A stretch of 64,000 bases of DNA from Bog-473 sp963736525 (GCA_963736525.1 CAVTPF010000015.1:1-64000); one strand, 5' to 3'. Shown: positions 42,699-51,722, numbered from the stretch's first letter. Translations and numbers: made by a program. Notes: generated by a model from the letters alone, not told the origin.

Positions 42699-44106
42699 AT
42701 GGTGCAAGCGGAATCGGGCGTGACCACGGAGAAGCCAGTCGACCTCACGCAGGAGTTGCCGCTTTCGGACGAGAACGAACTCCTCGTCGACGAGCGCTCC
42801 TTCTGGCGGCGGTACCGGGTGCCGATCGTCGTGGCGGTGGTCGTCGTGCTGGCGGGTGCGGGCGGCCTCATCTACTGGCTCACGTCGGGTTCCTCCACGC
42901 CGACTGGTCTCGTGATCTCGACGACCACCGTCCCGGTGACGACTGGCACGATCCAACAGACGGTGGCGAGCTCGGGCACCATCGAGCCGGCCACCCAGGC
43001 CAACCTCAACTTCGCCGTCTCGGGCACCGTCACCGCGGTGAACGTCAAGGCGGGTCAGACGGTGACCAGCGGGCAGGTGCTCGCCACCGTGGACACCACC
43101 GCACTGTCCGAGGACGTGAACGCCGACCAGGCCCAGCTCGATTCGGCCGAGGCCCGCCTGGCCAGTGACGAGGCCTCGAACGCCAGCGCGACCCAGATCG
43201 ATTCCGACCAGGCCTCCGTCACCTCTGCCCAGTCGTCCTTGACCAATGCGCAGACGGCACTGAACGACGCGTCACTGACGTCGACCATCTCGGGCACCGT
43301 GGCATCGGTTGACCTTTCGGTGGGCCAGCAGGTGACCGGCACCGGCACCGGCACGGGTGGCAGCGGCGGAACCGGGAGCGCCGGCACCGGGAGCGCCGGC
43401 ACCGGGAGCGCCGGCACCGGGAGCGCCGGCACCGGAACGGGCGCCAGTGACAGCAGCAGCACGGGAACGGGAACGGGAACAGGCTCCTCGTCCACCGGCC
43501 AGATCGTCGTCATCGGCACCAACTCCTACATCGTGAACACGACGGTGGACGACACCGAGATCGGCCAGATCGCCGACGGCGATCAGGTCGACATCGTCCC
43601 GACCGGTTCGACGGCCACCGACTACGGCACGGTCGCCTCCGTGAGCCTGATCGGAAGCCAGAGCTCCAACGTGACCACCTTCCCGGTCGTGATCAACGTC
43701 ACCGGGGATCCCTCGGGGCTCTACGCCGGTTCGACGGCAACCGTGAACATCATCGTCAAGCAGTTGAACGACGTCACCGAGGTCCCGACGGCCGCCATCT
43801 CCTACTCCTCGAGCGGGCAGGCGACGGTCACCCAGGTCGTCAGCGGGTCCGATGTGGTGAAGCCGGTCACCGTGGGGGCGGCCCAGAGCGGTGAGACACA
43901 GATCGTCAGTGGCGTCACCGCGGGCGACAAGGTGAGCGAGCGGGTCGTCACGTTCCACGGTGGCGCCGGCGGCGCCGGCGGAGGCCTCTTCGGTGGTACG
44001 GGAGGTCGCTTCGGCGGTGGCGGAGGCTTGGCGGTGCGGCGGTGCCGGCGGTGGCGGCGGCTTCGGCGGTGCCGGCGGCTTCGGCACCTCGGGAGGCGGC
44101 GGGTGA
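42699..44106 (+). CDS. MacA/HlyD-type periplasmic adaptor 1, frame disturbed at C-terminus
   Basis: Roughly 465 residues: cytosolic N-terminus, one membrane helix (VPIVVAVVVVLAGAGGLIYWL, about 46-66), a lipoyl-like hairpin (NFAVSGTVTAVNVKAGQTVTSGQVLATVD), a short coiled coil (QAQLDSAEARLASDEAS), a Gly/Thr/Ser insert with perfect 15-base repeats, and a barrel domain. The C-terminus is Gly-rich. Around 44026-44040 the reading frame leaves the Gly code and becomes Arg-rich, running into the next gene without a stop; one base fewer restores Gly codons ending at TGA 44104-44106. The annotated end assumes that frame. Confidence 0.75.
43371..43430 (+). repeat. 4 x 15-base coding repeat in adaptor 1
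   Basis: Four perfect tandem copies of ACCGGGAGCGCCGGC encode TGSAG units inside the adaptor linker. Confidence 0.9.
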
Positions 44107-44846
44107 GCCGAATGACCGAGGCCAGTCCCCCGGCGGGGACCCCGGTTGGCGCGGTGATTCAGCTGGAGCGGGTGACGAAGGTCTACCGGACCGGCTCCAT
44201 CGCTGTGGCGGCGTTGCGCGGGGTGAGCCTGACCATCAACCAGGGCGAGTACGTGGCCGTGATCGGGCCTTCCGGATCGGGCAAGTCGACGCTCATGCAC
44301 ATCCTGGGATGCCTCGACACCCCCACCTCGGGTCAGTACCAGCTGGCCGGCGAGAACGTCAGCGGCATGAGCGAGGCCGCCCTGGCGGAGGTGCGCAACC
44401 GCCGCATCGGCTTCGTGTTCCAGCAGTTCAACCTCCTTGCCTCCATGACGGCCTGGCAGAACGTGGAGCTGCCCCTCGTCTACGGCGGGGTGCCGCGCTC
44501 GGAGCGCAAGGAGCGGGCCATGGAGGCGCTCGGCCGCGTCGGCCTGGCCGGCCGGGTGCACCACCACCCCGGGGAGCTCTCCGGAGGGCAGCAACAGCGC
44601 GTCGCCGTCGCACGCGCCCTCGTGACCGAACCCGACCTGATCCTCGCCGACGAGCCGACCGGCAACCTCGACTCGGTGTCCGCCGCCGACGTCCTGCGGC
44701 TCATGGACGAGCTGCACGAGGCCGGGCGTACCCTCGTGCTCATCACCCACGACGTCGAGGTGGCGTCCGCCTCGGGCCGGGTGGTCGGCATCCGGGACGG
44801 TCTGCTCACCGAGAACGACGAGCGCTTCGTTGAGAGCATCCGGTGA
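44103..44846 (+). CDS. MacB-type ABC transporter ATP-binding protein
   Basis: 247 residues. Walker A GPSGSGKSTLMH, Q-loop FVFQQFNLLASMTAWQN, signature LSGGQQQRVAVARAL, Walker B LILADEPTGNLD and H-loop LITHDVEVA are intact and of the LolD/MacB (MacB-FtsE) type that powers mechanotransmission rather than substrate transport. GTG 44103 overlaps TGA 44104-44106, the expected stop of adaptor 1, while the actual frame of adaptor 1 runs in without a stop. ATG 44112 is an alternative start. The gene ends in the GTGA start of the permease. Confidence 0.9.
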   Translation: MSRMTEASPPAGTPVGAVIQLERVTKVYRTGSIAVAALRGVSLTINQGEYVAVIGPSGSGKSTLMHILGCLDTPTSGQYQLAGENVSGMSEAALAEVRNRRIGFVFQQFNLLASMTAWQNVELPLVYGGVPRSERKERAMEALGRVGLAGRVHHHPGELSGGQQQRVAVARALVTEPDLILADEPTGNLDSVSAADVLRLMDELHEAGRTLVLITHDVEVASASGRVVGIRDGLLTENDERFVESIR

Positions 44847-46090
44847 GTTGGCTCGAGACGATCCGGACCGGTATGAACGGTGTCTGGAGCCACCGGCTCC
44901 GCTCGGCCCTGACCATCTTGGGCATCCTCATCGGCATCGCCGCCGTCATCCTCACCGTCGGGCTGGGCGAGGGAGCCCAGGCGCAGGTCACCTCGGAGAT
45001 CACCGCACTCGGCACCAATCTGCTCTCCATCACCCCCGGGAGCACGACGTCGACAGCCGGCATCCGCGAGGCGCTCGGCACGGCGTCGACGCTGACGATG
45101 TCGGACGCCTCGGCGCTCGCCTCGCCCGTGGTCGCGCCCGACATCAAGGCCGTCGCCCCCGTCACGTCCTCCTCGGAGGAGTTGGTGGCGGGCTCGAGCA
45201 CGTGGACGACCACGGTCCAGGGATCGACTGCACCCTGGCTCAACGTGCACGGGCGCTCCATGGCGCAAGGTCGGTTCATCGACACCCAGGACGTATCGGA
45301 TCACACCGCGGTCGCCGTCTTGGGCGCCACCACCGCGGCGGAGCTCTTCCGGGGCGTCGACCCCGTTGGTCAGACGATCGACGTGGGGGACAACGGCGTC
45401 CCGTTGACCGTGGTGGGAGTGCTGACGTCCACGGGCACCACGTCGTCGTCGAGCACCAGCGACCCGGACGACCTCGTCGTGATCCCGATCACGACCGGCG
45501 CGGAGCGGATCTTCGGCGGGACGACGCGCGACTCCCTGAGCTCCATCGTCGTCCAGGCCCGTTCATCGTCGGATCTCACGGCGGCCTATCAGGAGGCCGA
45601 CCACCTGCTCCTGCAGCTCCACGGGATCTCGACACCGGCCGATGCCGACTTCACCATCACCTCGGAAGCGTCGGTGATCTCGGCCAACACCTCGGTGGAC
45701 CACACCCTGACCATCCTGCTCGGTGGTGTCGCCGGGATCGCCCTGCTGGTGGGCGGCATCGGCGTCATGAACATCATGCTGGTCTCCGTCACCGAGCGCA
45801 TCCGCGAGATCGGGCTGCGCAAGGCGCTGGGCGCCACCCCAGGACTCATCCGCCGCCAGTTCCTCATCGAGGCTTCCGTCCTGGGCCTGATCGGCGGTGC
45901 CCTCGGCGTCCTCCTGGGCTACATCGGCGCGACCTTCCTGCCGAGCGCCATCGGAGATCCGATCACCATCAGTGCCGTCGCAATGGTCGGCGCCCTGGCC
46001 GTGGCGCTCGCCATCGGCATCGCCTTCGGCGTGTATCCGGCCAGCCGGGCGGCACACCTGGCACCAATCGACGCTCTGCGTAACGAATAG
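44843..46090 (+). CDS. MacB-type ABC transporter permease
   Basis: 415 residues with the MacB/FtsX layout: an N-terminal helix (LTILGILIGIAAVILTVGLG), a long extracytoplasmic domain (about 45-285, Ser/Thr-rich), then three C-terminal helices (LLGGVAGIALLVGGIGVMNIML, ASVLGLIGGALGVLLGYIGAT, VGALAVALAIGIAFGVYPA). VTERIREIGLRKALGATPGLI is the conserved cytosolic loop. With the ATPase and adaptors it probably exports a substrate or extracts lipid-linked cargo. GTG 44843 overlaps the ATPase stop. Confidence 0.92.
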   Translation: MSWLETIRTGMNGVWSHRLRSALTILGILIGIAAVILTVGLGEGAQAQVTSEITALGTNLLSITPGSTTSTAGIREALGTASTLTMSDASALASPVVAPDIKAVAPVTSSSEELVAGSSTWTTTVQGSTAPWLNVHGRSMAQGRFIDTQDVSDHTAVAVLGATTAAELFRGVDPVGQTIDVGDNGVPLTVVGVLTSTGTTSSSSTSDPDDLVVIPITTGAERIFGGTTRDSLSSIVVQARSSSDLTAAYQEADHLLLQLHGISTPADADFTITSEASVISANTSVDHTLTILLGGVAGIALLVGGIGVMNIMLVSVTERIREIGLRKALGATPGLIRRQFLIEASVLGLIGGALGVLLGYIGATFLPSAIGDPITISAVAMVGALAVALAIGIAFGVYPASRAAHLAPIDALRNE

Positions 46091-46109
46091 AAGAGAGAGG
46101 GAACATCAC

Positions 46110-47021
46110 ATGCAGACCATGACCAGCCGAAGCGGCAGTCGCCGGCGCTGGACACGACTCGTCGCCACGTGCGCAACCGGGCTCCTGGCCGCCACGGCGA
46201 TTGCTTCGGCCGCAGGTGCGGCCTCGACGTCGCCCAGCTCCTTCGCCGGTGCCACCGGGAGCGTGGCCGCGCTCTCCGGGGCCACCATGGAGGTGCAGAA
46301 CCCGACCACGGGACAGACGACGGTCACCTGGACGCCGACGACGACGTTCTCCAAGACGGTGACCGAGGCGGTCAGCTCCCTGGCTGCCGGTGACTGCATC
46401 ACCGCGACGGGGACCCCGTCGAAGTCGTCCAAGACCACGATCACCGCCCGCAGCATCACGATCACCACTGCCTCCTCCACCGGGTCCTGCACGAGCCGGA
46501 CCACTAACGGCAGCACAGCGACCGGAGGAGCGCCCGGCGGCTTCCGCTTCCGTCCGGGCGGTAGTGGCAGCACGAGCGGGACGCGGCCCTCGTTCCCGGC
46601 CGGCTCGGCGCGGCGATTCGCCGGACTGGGATCGATCGCCATCGCGTCGGGCAAGGTGACCTCGGTCAGCGGCTCGACGGTCTCGGTGTCGGGCATCGAC
46701 CTCTCGCCCGGCAGCTTCTCGAGGACTTCCACGTCGAGCTCCAAGAGCAAGAAGCCGACCACGCCGAAGACCGAGAACCTCAAGATCACGACCTCGGGAT
46801 CGACGACGGTGACCGCGACGCAGGCAGCGGCGTCGTCGGCACTGGCCGTGGGTGATTGCGTCAGCGCCGTCGGGCCGGCCGCCTCGAACGGCGCGGTGAC
46901 AGCCAACACGGTGCGCATCACCTCCACCGGAGGCACCTCGTGCACCGGTGGGTTTGCCGGCGGCGGCGGCTTCTTCGGCGGCGGTGGCGGCGGTGGCTTC
47001 GGCGGCGGTGGCGGTGCCTAA
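46110..47021 (+). CDS. Secreted protein with two DUF5666-like repeats
   Basis: 303 residues. An N-terminal signal peptide (LVATCATGLLAATAIASAAGA) is followed by two similar beta-rich units: TFSKTVTEAVSSLAAGDCITATG and, about 180 residues later, TTVTATQAAASSALAVGDCVSAVG, both with GDC plus TARSITIT / TANTVRIT endings, resembling DUF5666. A Gly/Phe-rich tail ends it. The RBS-like AGAGAGAGGG precedes ATG 46110. It is encoded between permease and second adaptor, so it may be the exported product or an accessory. Confidence 0.78.
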   Translation: MQTMTSRSGSRRRWTRLVATCATGLLAATAIASAAGAASTSPSSFAGATGSVAALSGATMEVQNPTTGQTTVTWTPTTTFSKTVTEAVSSLAAGDCITATGTPSKSSKTTITARSITITTASSTGSCTSRTTNGSTATGGAPGGFRFRPGGSGSTSGTRPSFPAGSARRFAGLGSIAIASGKVTSVSGSTVSVSGIDLSPGSFSRTSTSSSKSKKPTTPKTENLKITTSGSTTVTATQAAASSALAVGDCVSAVGPAASNGAVTANTVRITSTGGTSCTGGFAGGGGFFGGGGGGGFGGGGGA

Positions 47022-48894
47022 TTCCGGCCGCTCGGGCTGGGGCCGGTCCGGCCACCGGCGGGTGGTCTTGGCCGGCGCGCTCGTCCTGCTGGTCGTGCTT
47101 GGCGGCGGGGCGGCCGCCTGGGCGACCGTGGGCAGCGGGAACTCCGGCTACCGGATGGCGACGATCGCCCGGGCCGACATCGGGCAAACCATGGACGTGG
47201 TCGGGACCGTCGAGCCGGTCAACGACGCGTCGGCCTCGTTCCAGGTTGCCGGCCAGGTCGCCTCGGTCAGCGTGACACCAGGCGAGCAGGTCACCGCCGG
47301 GCAGTCCCTGGCCACGCTCGACACGACGTCTCTGAGCGAGTCGGTCTCGTCGGCGCAGTTGACGCTCGATTCGGACGAGGCGAAGCTGACGCAGGACGAG
47401 ACCAGCGTGACGCAGGCGTCGTCGTCATCGTCGTCCTCATCCTCGTCCTCCTCCTCATCCAAGGTGGGCTCGACGTCGTCGACGACGACCACCACCACGC
47501 CGTCCACGCACGGCGGATCGGGAGGCGCGTCGCAGGGCACGATCACACAGGACGAGAACACCCTCACCCAGGACCAGGCCAAGGAGGCGGCCGCGCAGCA
47601 ACAGGAGGCGGCCGACCAGGCTCAGGAGCAGACGGCGTGTGGCACTTCGACGACGACCACTACCACCTCCACGACGAACCCCGCCACGTGCGAGGCTGAC
47701 ATCGCAAAGGTCGCGCAGGATCAACAGCAGGTCTCCTCCGACCAGGCGACGGTCGCCAAGGACGAGACCACTCTGGCGCAGGCCCTCGGCCAGCAGTCGT
47801 CGGGTTCGTCGGGCGGCACCGGAGGCTCGGGTGGCACCGGAGGCTCGGGTGGCACCGGAGGCTCGGGTGGCACCGGAGGCTCGGGTGGCACCGGAGGCTC
47901 GGGTGGTGGAGCGCAGGCCCCTCAGGCGGCCGCGGCGGCCGCCAGTAGTTCCACCGGCAACACCGGCACCGGCACCGGCTCGACCGGCACCGGCTCGACC
48001 GGCACCGGCTCGACGGGCACCGGCTCGACCGGCACCGGGGCGACGGGCACCGGCTCGACGGGCACCGCGGCGACCAGTAGCGGGGGCGCCGGCAACGGGT
48101 CCTCCTCGACCGACACCCCCCAGCAGATCGCCGCCGACCAGGCCGCCATCGACTCGGCGACGGCGGACCTGACGGTGGCACAGCAGTCTCTCACCGAGGC
48201 GAACCTGACCAGCCCCATCAACGGGACGGTGGTCTCGGTGGGGATCAACGCCGGCGACACGGTGAGCGCCAACTCGAGCACCGAGGTGATCGTGATCATC
48301 GGCACGCAGTCCTACGAGATCGCCGGCACGCTCTCGAGCACCCAGGTGCCCTCGGTGAAGGTCGGCGACTCGGCCGGCGTCCAGGTCGACGGCGTGGACG
48401 GCACCGTCGAGGGCACGGTCTCCCAGGTCGGACCCGTCCAGGCGAGCGATTCGGGCTACAGCTACCCGCTCGTCGTCGCGCTGCCGTCCTCGGCCACCGG
48501 GCTGTTCACCGGCTCGACGGCCAACGTCGTCATCGCCACCGGGTCGGTGGCCAACGTCGTCGCGGTGCCCACGTCGGCCGTACAGACCGTGGGGACGCGC
48601 TCGTACGTGACGATGCTCTCGAACGGCATCTTGACCCGCAAGGTGATCAAGGTCGGCATGGTGGGCGAGATCTACACCCAGGTCCTGTCGGGTCTGACGC
48701 CCGGTCAGAGCGTCGTGCTGGCCGACTACGCGGAACCGGTCCCCTCGTCCAACACGGACATCTTCGGTGGTGGTCTGGCCGGGTTCAACGGCGGCGGCGG
48801 CTTCGGTGGCTTCGGTGGCGGCGGCGGCGCCTTCCGCATCTCCCGGGTCGGCTCGGGCGGTGGGGGCGCCGCCAGCTTCGTCGGAGGCGGCTGA
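47014..48894 (+). CDS. MacA/HlyD-type periplasmic adaptor 2
   Basis: About 626 residues. One membrane helix near residues 15-40 (VVLAGALVLLVVLGGGAAAW), a lipoyl half (QVAGQVASVSVTPGEQVTAGQSLATLD), coiled-coil segments (TITQDENTLTQDQAKEAAAQQQ), then a barrel and membrane-proximal domain (GTVVSVGINAGDTV). Two long inserts are low complexity: a Ser run near 47420-47460 and Gly/Ser/Thr repeats (47815-47904, 47971-48075). The start is GTG 47014 or 47008, overlapping the previous gene. The C-terminus is Gly/Phe-rich like the DUF5666 protein and adaptor 1. Confidence 0.85.
   Translation: MPNSGRSGWGRSGHRRVVLAGALVLLVVLGGGAAAWATVGSGNSGYRMATIARADIGQTMDVVGTVEPVNDASASFQVAGQVASVSVTPGEQVTAGQSLATLDTTSLSESVSSAQLTLDSDEAKLTQDETSVTQASSSSSSSSSSSSSSKVGSTSSTTTTTTPSTHGGSGGASQGTITQDENTLTQDQAKEAAAQQQEAADQAQEQTACGTSTTTTTTSTTNPATCEADIAKVAQDQQQVSSDQATVAKDETTLAQALGQQSSGSSGGTGGSGGTGGSGGTGGSGGTGGSGGTGGSGGGAQAPQAAAAAASSSTGNTGTGTGSTGTGSTGTGSTGTGSTGTGATGTGSTGTAATSSGGAGNGSSSTDTPQQIAADQAAIDSATADLTVAQQSLTEANLTSPINGTVVSVGINAGDTVSANSSTEVIVIIGTQSYEIAGTLSSTQVPSVKVGDSAGVQVDGVDGTVEGTVSQVGPVQASDSGYSYPLVVALPSSATGLFTGSTANVVIATGSVANVVAVPTSAVQTVGTRSYVTMLSNGILTRKVIKVGMVGEIYTQVLSGLTPGQSVVLADYAEPVPSSNTDIFGGGLAGFNGGGGFGGFGGGGGAFRISRVGSGGGGAASFVGGG
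47815..47904 (+). repeat. 5 x 18-base coding repeat in adaptor 2
   Basis: Five perfect copies of GGCACCGGAGGCTCGGGT encode GTGGSG units. Confidence 0.92.
47971..48075 (+). repeat. 7 x 15-base coding repeat in adaptor 2
   Basis: Seven tandem units of the form GGCACCGGCTCGACC with small changes encode GTGST units. Confidence 0.88.
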
Positions 48895-48989
48895 GCCGGC
48901 AGACCGACCACCACTCGGATCGGGTCGCCGGTCCGTCGCCCGCCGGCGGTGCGCCCTGCGTCACGACGCGTACGACGGGCCCTGAGCAC

Positions 48990-48995
48990 TACGGT
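48990..48995 (+). promoter_or_regulatory. Leaderless -10 box TACGGT (ppa upstream peptide)
   Basis: TACGGT, then 6 bases, then GTG 49002. Confidence 0.6.
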
Positions 48996-49001
48996 GGCGC
49001 C

Positions 49002-49082
49002 GTGCTGCCGATCAACCGCCGTCAGGCGATCCCCGTCGCGCACGAGCCCAGGCTCCAGGGCGAACCCCCTCCCCCGTCGTGA
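49002..49082 (+). CDS. Putative leaderless upstream peptide before ppa
   Basis: GTG 49002 lies 6 bases after TACGGT, the leaderless geometry seen across the window. The frame encodes 26 residues (LPINRRQAIPVAHEPRLQG near its middle) and ends at TGA 49080-49082, which overlaps the ppa start GTG 49079 as GTGA. It could couple translation into ppa, which has no own ribosome binding site or nearby -10. It is too short for family assignment; the alternative is that it is simply untranslated leader. Confidence 0.45.
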   Translation: MLPINRRQAIPVAHEPRLQGEPPPPS

Positions 49083-49591
49083 CGGGCCGGCCCGACGAGG
49101 CGGTCGACGTGGTGATCGAGATCCCCACCGGCAGCCGCAACAAGTACGAGTACGACCACGAACAGCACGTGATCCGGCTGGACCGCCGCCTCTTCACCGC
49201 CACGACCTATCCGGCGGACTACGGCTTCGTCCCCGACACCCTGGCCGGTGACGGCGACCCGCTCGATGCACTGGTCCTGGTGGCCGACCCCACCTTCCCC
49301 GGATGTGTGGTCCGGGTGCGCATCCTGGGGATGTTCTCCATGCGCGACGAGAAGGGCGTCGATGCCAAGCTCATCTGCGTCCTGGAGCACGATCCCCAGT
49401 GGGACGGCGCCCACGGCATTCAGGACGTGCCCGAACACCTGCGCAACGAGATCGCCCACTTCTTCAGCATCTACAAGGACCTCGAGCCTGAGAAGTCGAC
49501 CGAGGTGGAGGGGTTCGCCGATCGTGACCGCGCGTTGGCCGAGCTGGAGTCGTGCCGGCAGGCGTACCGGGCGCACGCAGGAAGCCACTGA
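49079..49591 (+). CDS. ppa: Inorganic pyrophosphatase
   Basis: 170 residues, normal for a family I soluble pyrophosphatase. Diagnostic segments: IEIPTGSRNKYEYD, YPADYGFVPDTLAGDGDPLDALVLV with the DGDPLD metal motif, and LPE-type C-terminal helix (YKDLEPEKSTEVEGF). It hydrolyses PPi made by biosynthesis in the cytosol with Mg2+. GTG 49079 overlaps the stop of a short upstream frame. The SnoaL/NTF2-like gene follows 14 bases later. Confidence 0.94.
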   Translation: MTGRPDEAVDVVIEIPTGSRNKYEYDHEQHVIRLDRRLFTATTYPADYGFVPDTLAGDGDPLDALVLVADPTFPGCVVRVRILGMFSMRDEKGVDAKLICVLEHDPQWDGAHGIQDVPEHLRNEIAHFFSIYKDLEPEKSTEVEGFADRDRALAELESCRQAYRAHAGSH

Positions 49592-49605
49592 GGAAGGGAG
49601 CACCC

Positions 49606-50112
49606 ATGCCGTTTCCACGTGAGGAGGTCCGGGCCACCGTGGAGCGCTACCACGAACTGCGCCGCCGCATCGACGAGGGGCTCGAACCCGATGCCTTCGG
49701 CGTCCTGGCCGACTTCTACACCGAGGACGCCGTCTACGTCGACGGCGCCTGGGGTCGTCTCGAGGGCCGCGACACCATCGCCCACTGGTTGGTGGACTCC
49801 ATGGTCGGCATGGAGGACTGGAAGTTCCCGATCGAGTTCACCGCGATTGAGGGCAACGACGTCGTCGTGAAGTGGACGCAGATCATGCCCCGCACCAAGC
49901 CGGACGGCACGCCGTACCGGCAGTCGGGCTACTCGCGGCTGATCTACGCCGGCAACGGCAAGTTCTCCTACGAGGAGGACACCTACAACATGGCCCACGT
50001 GCTCGAGGACATTCAGGCCAGCGGCTGGCAGCCGCGGGGCGGGCAGATGAACGTGCCCCCGGCGCACCCGGACCGGAACTTCGACGTCCCGCCCCGCGCG
50101 GCAGCGGATTAG
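49606..50112 (+). CDS. NTF2-like (SnoaL-type) protein
   Basis: 168 residues with the NTF2-like cone fold pattern: EVRATVERYHELRRRIDEG, FYTEDAVYVDGAWGRLEGRDTIAHWL, then beta strands (PIEFTAIEGNDVVVKWTQIM). Such proteins are isomerases, dehydratases or ligand-binding proteins; the pocket residues here do not identify a substrate. AAGGGAG lies 5-6 bases before ATG 49606, so this gene is translated from a leadered transcript, probably shared with ppa. It overlaps the stop of the convergent HtrA gene at the 3' end. Confidence 0.8.
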   Translation: MPFPREEVRATVERYHELRRRIDEGLEPDAFGVLADFYTEDAVYVDGAWGRLEGRDTIAHWLVDSMVGMEDWKFPIEFTAIEGNDVVVKWTQIMPRTKPDGTPYRQSGYSRLIYAGNGKFSYEEDTYNMAHVLEDIQASGWQPRGGQMNVPPAHPDRNFDVPPRAAAD

Positions 50113-51722
50113 GGCGTACCCCCCGTACTGCCGGAGTTCCCGAATCCCGGGAAGCCTCCCCCGCCGAAGGGGTTGGTCGTGCTGCCGGATGACTGCTGCT
50201 GCTGGGCTTCCTCCTGTGTGCCCAGCGTGGCCGTCGTCGTCCGCTTGCTGTCGCCGACGTAGTAAGTGATGCTCACCGACTGCCCCGGCTTGGCGTCCTG
50301 GACGACCTTCTGGAGATCCTCCGCCGAGCTGATCGCGGTGCCGTTGATGTCGACGATGACGTCGCCTTGCACCAGGCCTGCTTTGGCAGCGGGCGATCCG
50401 GAGACCACGCTGAGGATCACCGCGCCGGACGTCGGCGTGAAGCCGTATTGCTGGCGCAGAGCGGGTGTCAGCGTGGTGATGTCGACACCGAGGTAGCCGC
50501 CGCCGTTGCCCGACTGCCCGCCCTTTTGCAGCTGCGGCAGGAGGGACTCGACTTGTGCGATGGGGATGGCGAACCCGATGTTCTGTGAGTTCGTCCCGTC
50601 GCTCGAGGTACCGGCCACGGCGGTGTTCATGGCAATGACCTGGCCGGCGGTGTCGATCAGCGGTCCACCCGAATTGCCGGCATTGATGGCGGCATCGGTC
50701 TGAATGAGGTTCTGGAGGTTCTCGGTCTGGGTGCCCACCCCGCCCGCGCTCACCGAACGCCCAAGGGCCGAGACGATGCCCTGGGTGACGGTCGGCGTCC
50801 CGGCGGAGAGCCCCAACGCATTGCCGATGGCCACCACGGCGTCACCGACGACGGCCTTGGCCGAGTCGCCAAAGGTCACGGTCGGGAGGTTGGACGCGTT
50901 GTTGATCTTGAGCAACGCCATGTCCTTCGTCTGGTCGTAGCCGATGAGCGTCGTGGGTAGCGCCTTGGTCTGCCCGTATTCGGTCACCGTGATGGAGCCG
51001 GTGTTGCCGCCCTGGCTGTAGAGCTCAATGACGTGGTTGTTCGTGATCACCTCCCCGTTCGAGGTGATGATCATGCCGGTGCCCTCGTCCTCGTCCCCAC
51101 CCGACTTCACGTCGATGGACACCACGGCGGGGATGACCTTGTCGACCAGCTGCGGGATCGTCACGTTCCCGCTCAGCACGGCCGCCCCGGGCGCGGCGGT
51201 GCTCTCGTGGATGGTCACATTGGACCCGCCGTTGTTGCCGTTGTTGTCGGCGAGGGCGGTGACGCCGGCGCCGATGGCCCCGCCGATCACCGCGGCGACG
51301 ACCGCCACGGGCAGCCAGGCGCGCAGCTTGCCCGGGGCGCCCGTGGCGCCCTGGCCGGGCGGCACCGGGGGCGCCCCGACGAGGGTCGGATCGCTCGCCG
51401 GGGGGTAGGTGAACGGAACGGCCGGGGTCTCGGGCGTGGGACCGGTGGCCTCTGCGGCCGGGGCTCCCCACGCAGAGGGAGGAGGGTACGAGGACAGCGA
51501 GTCGGGCGTTGGATTCGATCCGGGACCGTTGGCCGGAGGCGGCACCGGCCCACCGGGCGTTCCCACGGCGGCCGGAGAGGCCGGGGACGCTTCCGGCGGA
51601 CTCCCGGCGGATTCCCCGGGCGTCGGCACGGTCGGCGTGACCGGCTCGACTGCGGCAGGCACGTCCGCCGTGGGGGCGGCCGCATCGGACCCAGGTGCCG
51701 GCTGTTCGCTGTCCTCACTCAT
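50109..51722 (-). CDS. HtrA-family trypsin-like serine protease with PDZ domain
   Basis: 537 residues. About 130 Pro/Ala-rich cytosolic residues, a membrane helix (LPVAVVAAVIGGAIGAGVTAL), then the chymotrypsin-fold protease with His in TNNHVI, Asp in KDMALLKI, Ser in GNSGGPLID, and one PDZ domain (VVSGSPAAKAGLVQGDVIVDINGTAI). It should degrade or fold damaged proteins outside the membrane, as PepD/HtrA do. The tail is Gln/Ser/Gly-rich. GGAGG lies upstream of ATG 51722, so the longer frame to 51821 is not needed. Confidence 0.93.
   Translation of the reverse strand: MSEDSEQPAPGSDAAAPTADVPAAVEPVTPTVPTPGESAGSPPEASPASPAAVGTPGGPVPPPANGPGSNPTPDSLSSYPPPSAWGAPAAEATGPTPETPAVPFTYPPASDPTLVGAPPVPPGQGATGAPGKLRAWLPVAVVAAVIGGAIGAGVTALADNNGNNGGSNVTIHESTAAPGAAVLSGNVTIPQLVDKVIPAVVSIDVKSGGDEDEGTGMIITSNGEVITNNHVIELYSQGGNTGSITVTEYGQTKALPTTLIGYDQTKDMALLKINNASNLPTVTFGDSAKAVVGDAVVAIGNALGLSAGTPTVTQGIVSALGRSVSAGGVGTQTENLQNLIQTDAAINAGNSGGPLIDTAGQVIAMNTAVAGTSSDGTNSQNIGFAIPIAQVESLLPQLQKGGQSGNGGGYLGVDITTLTPALRQQYGFTPTSGAVILSVVSGSPAAKAGLVQGDVIVDINGTAISSAEDLQKVVQDAKPGQSVSITYYVGDSKRTTTATLGTQEEAQQQQSSGSTTNPFGGGGFPGFGNSGSTGGTP

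Noticed and set aside
47815..48075. Regular repeats that could suggest a CRISPR array
   Set aside because: The units are tandem without spacers and encode Gly/Ser/Thr in frame; no cas genes are present.
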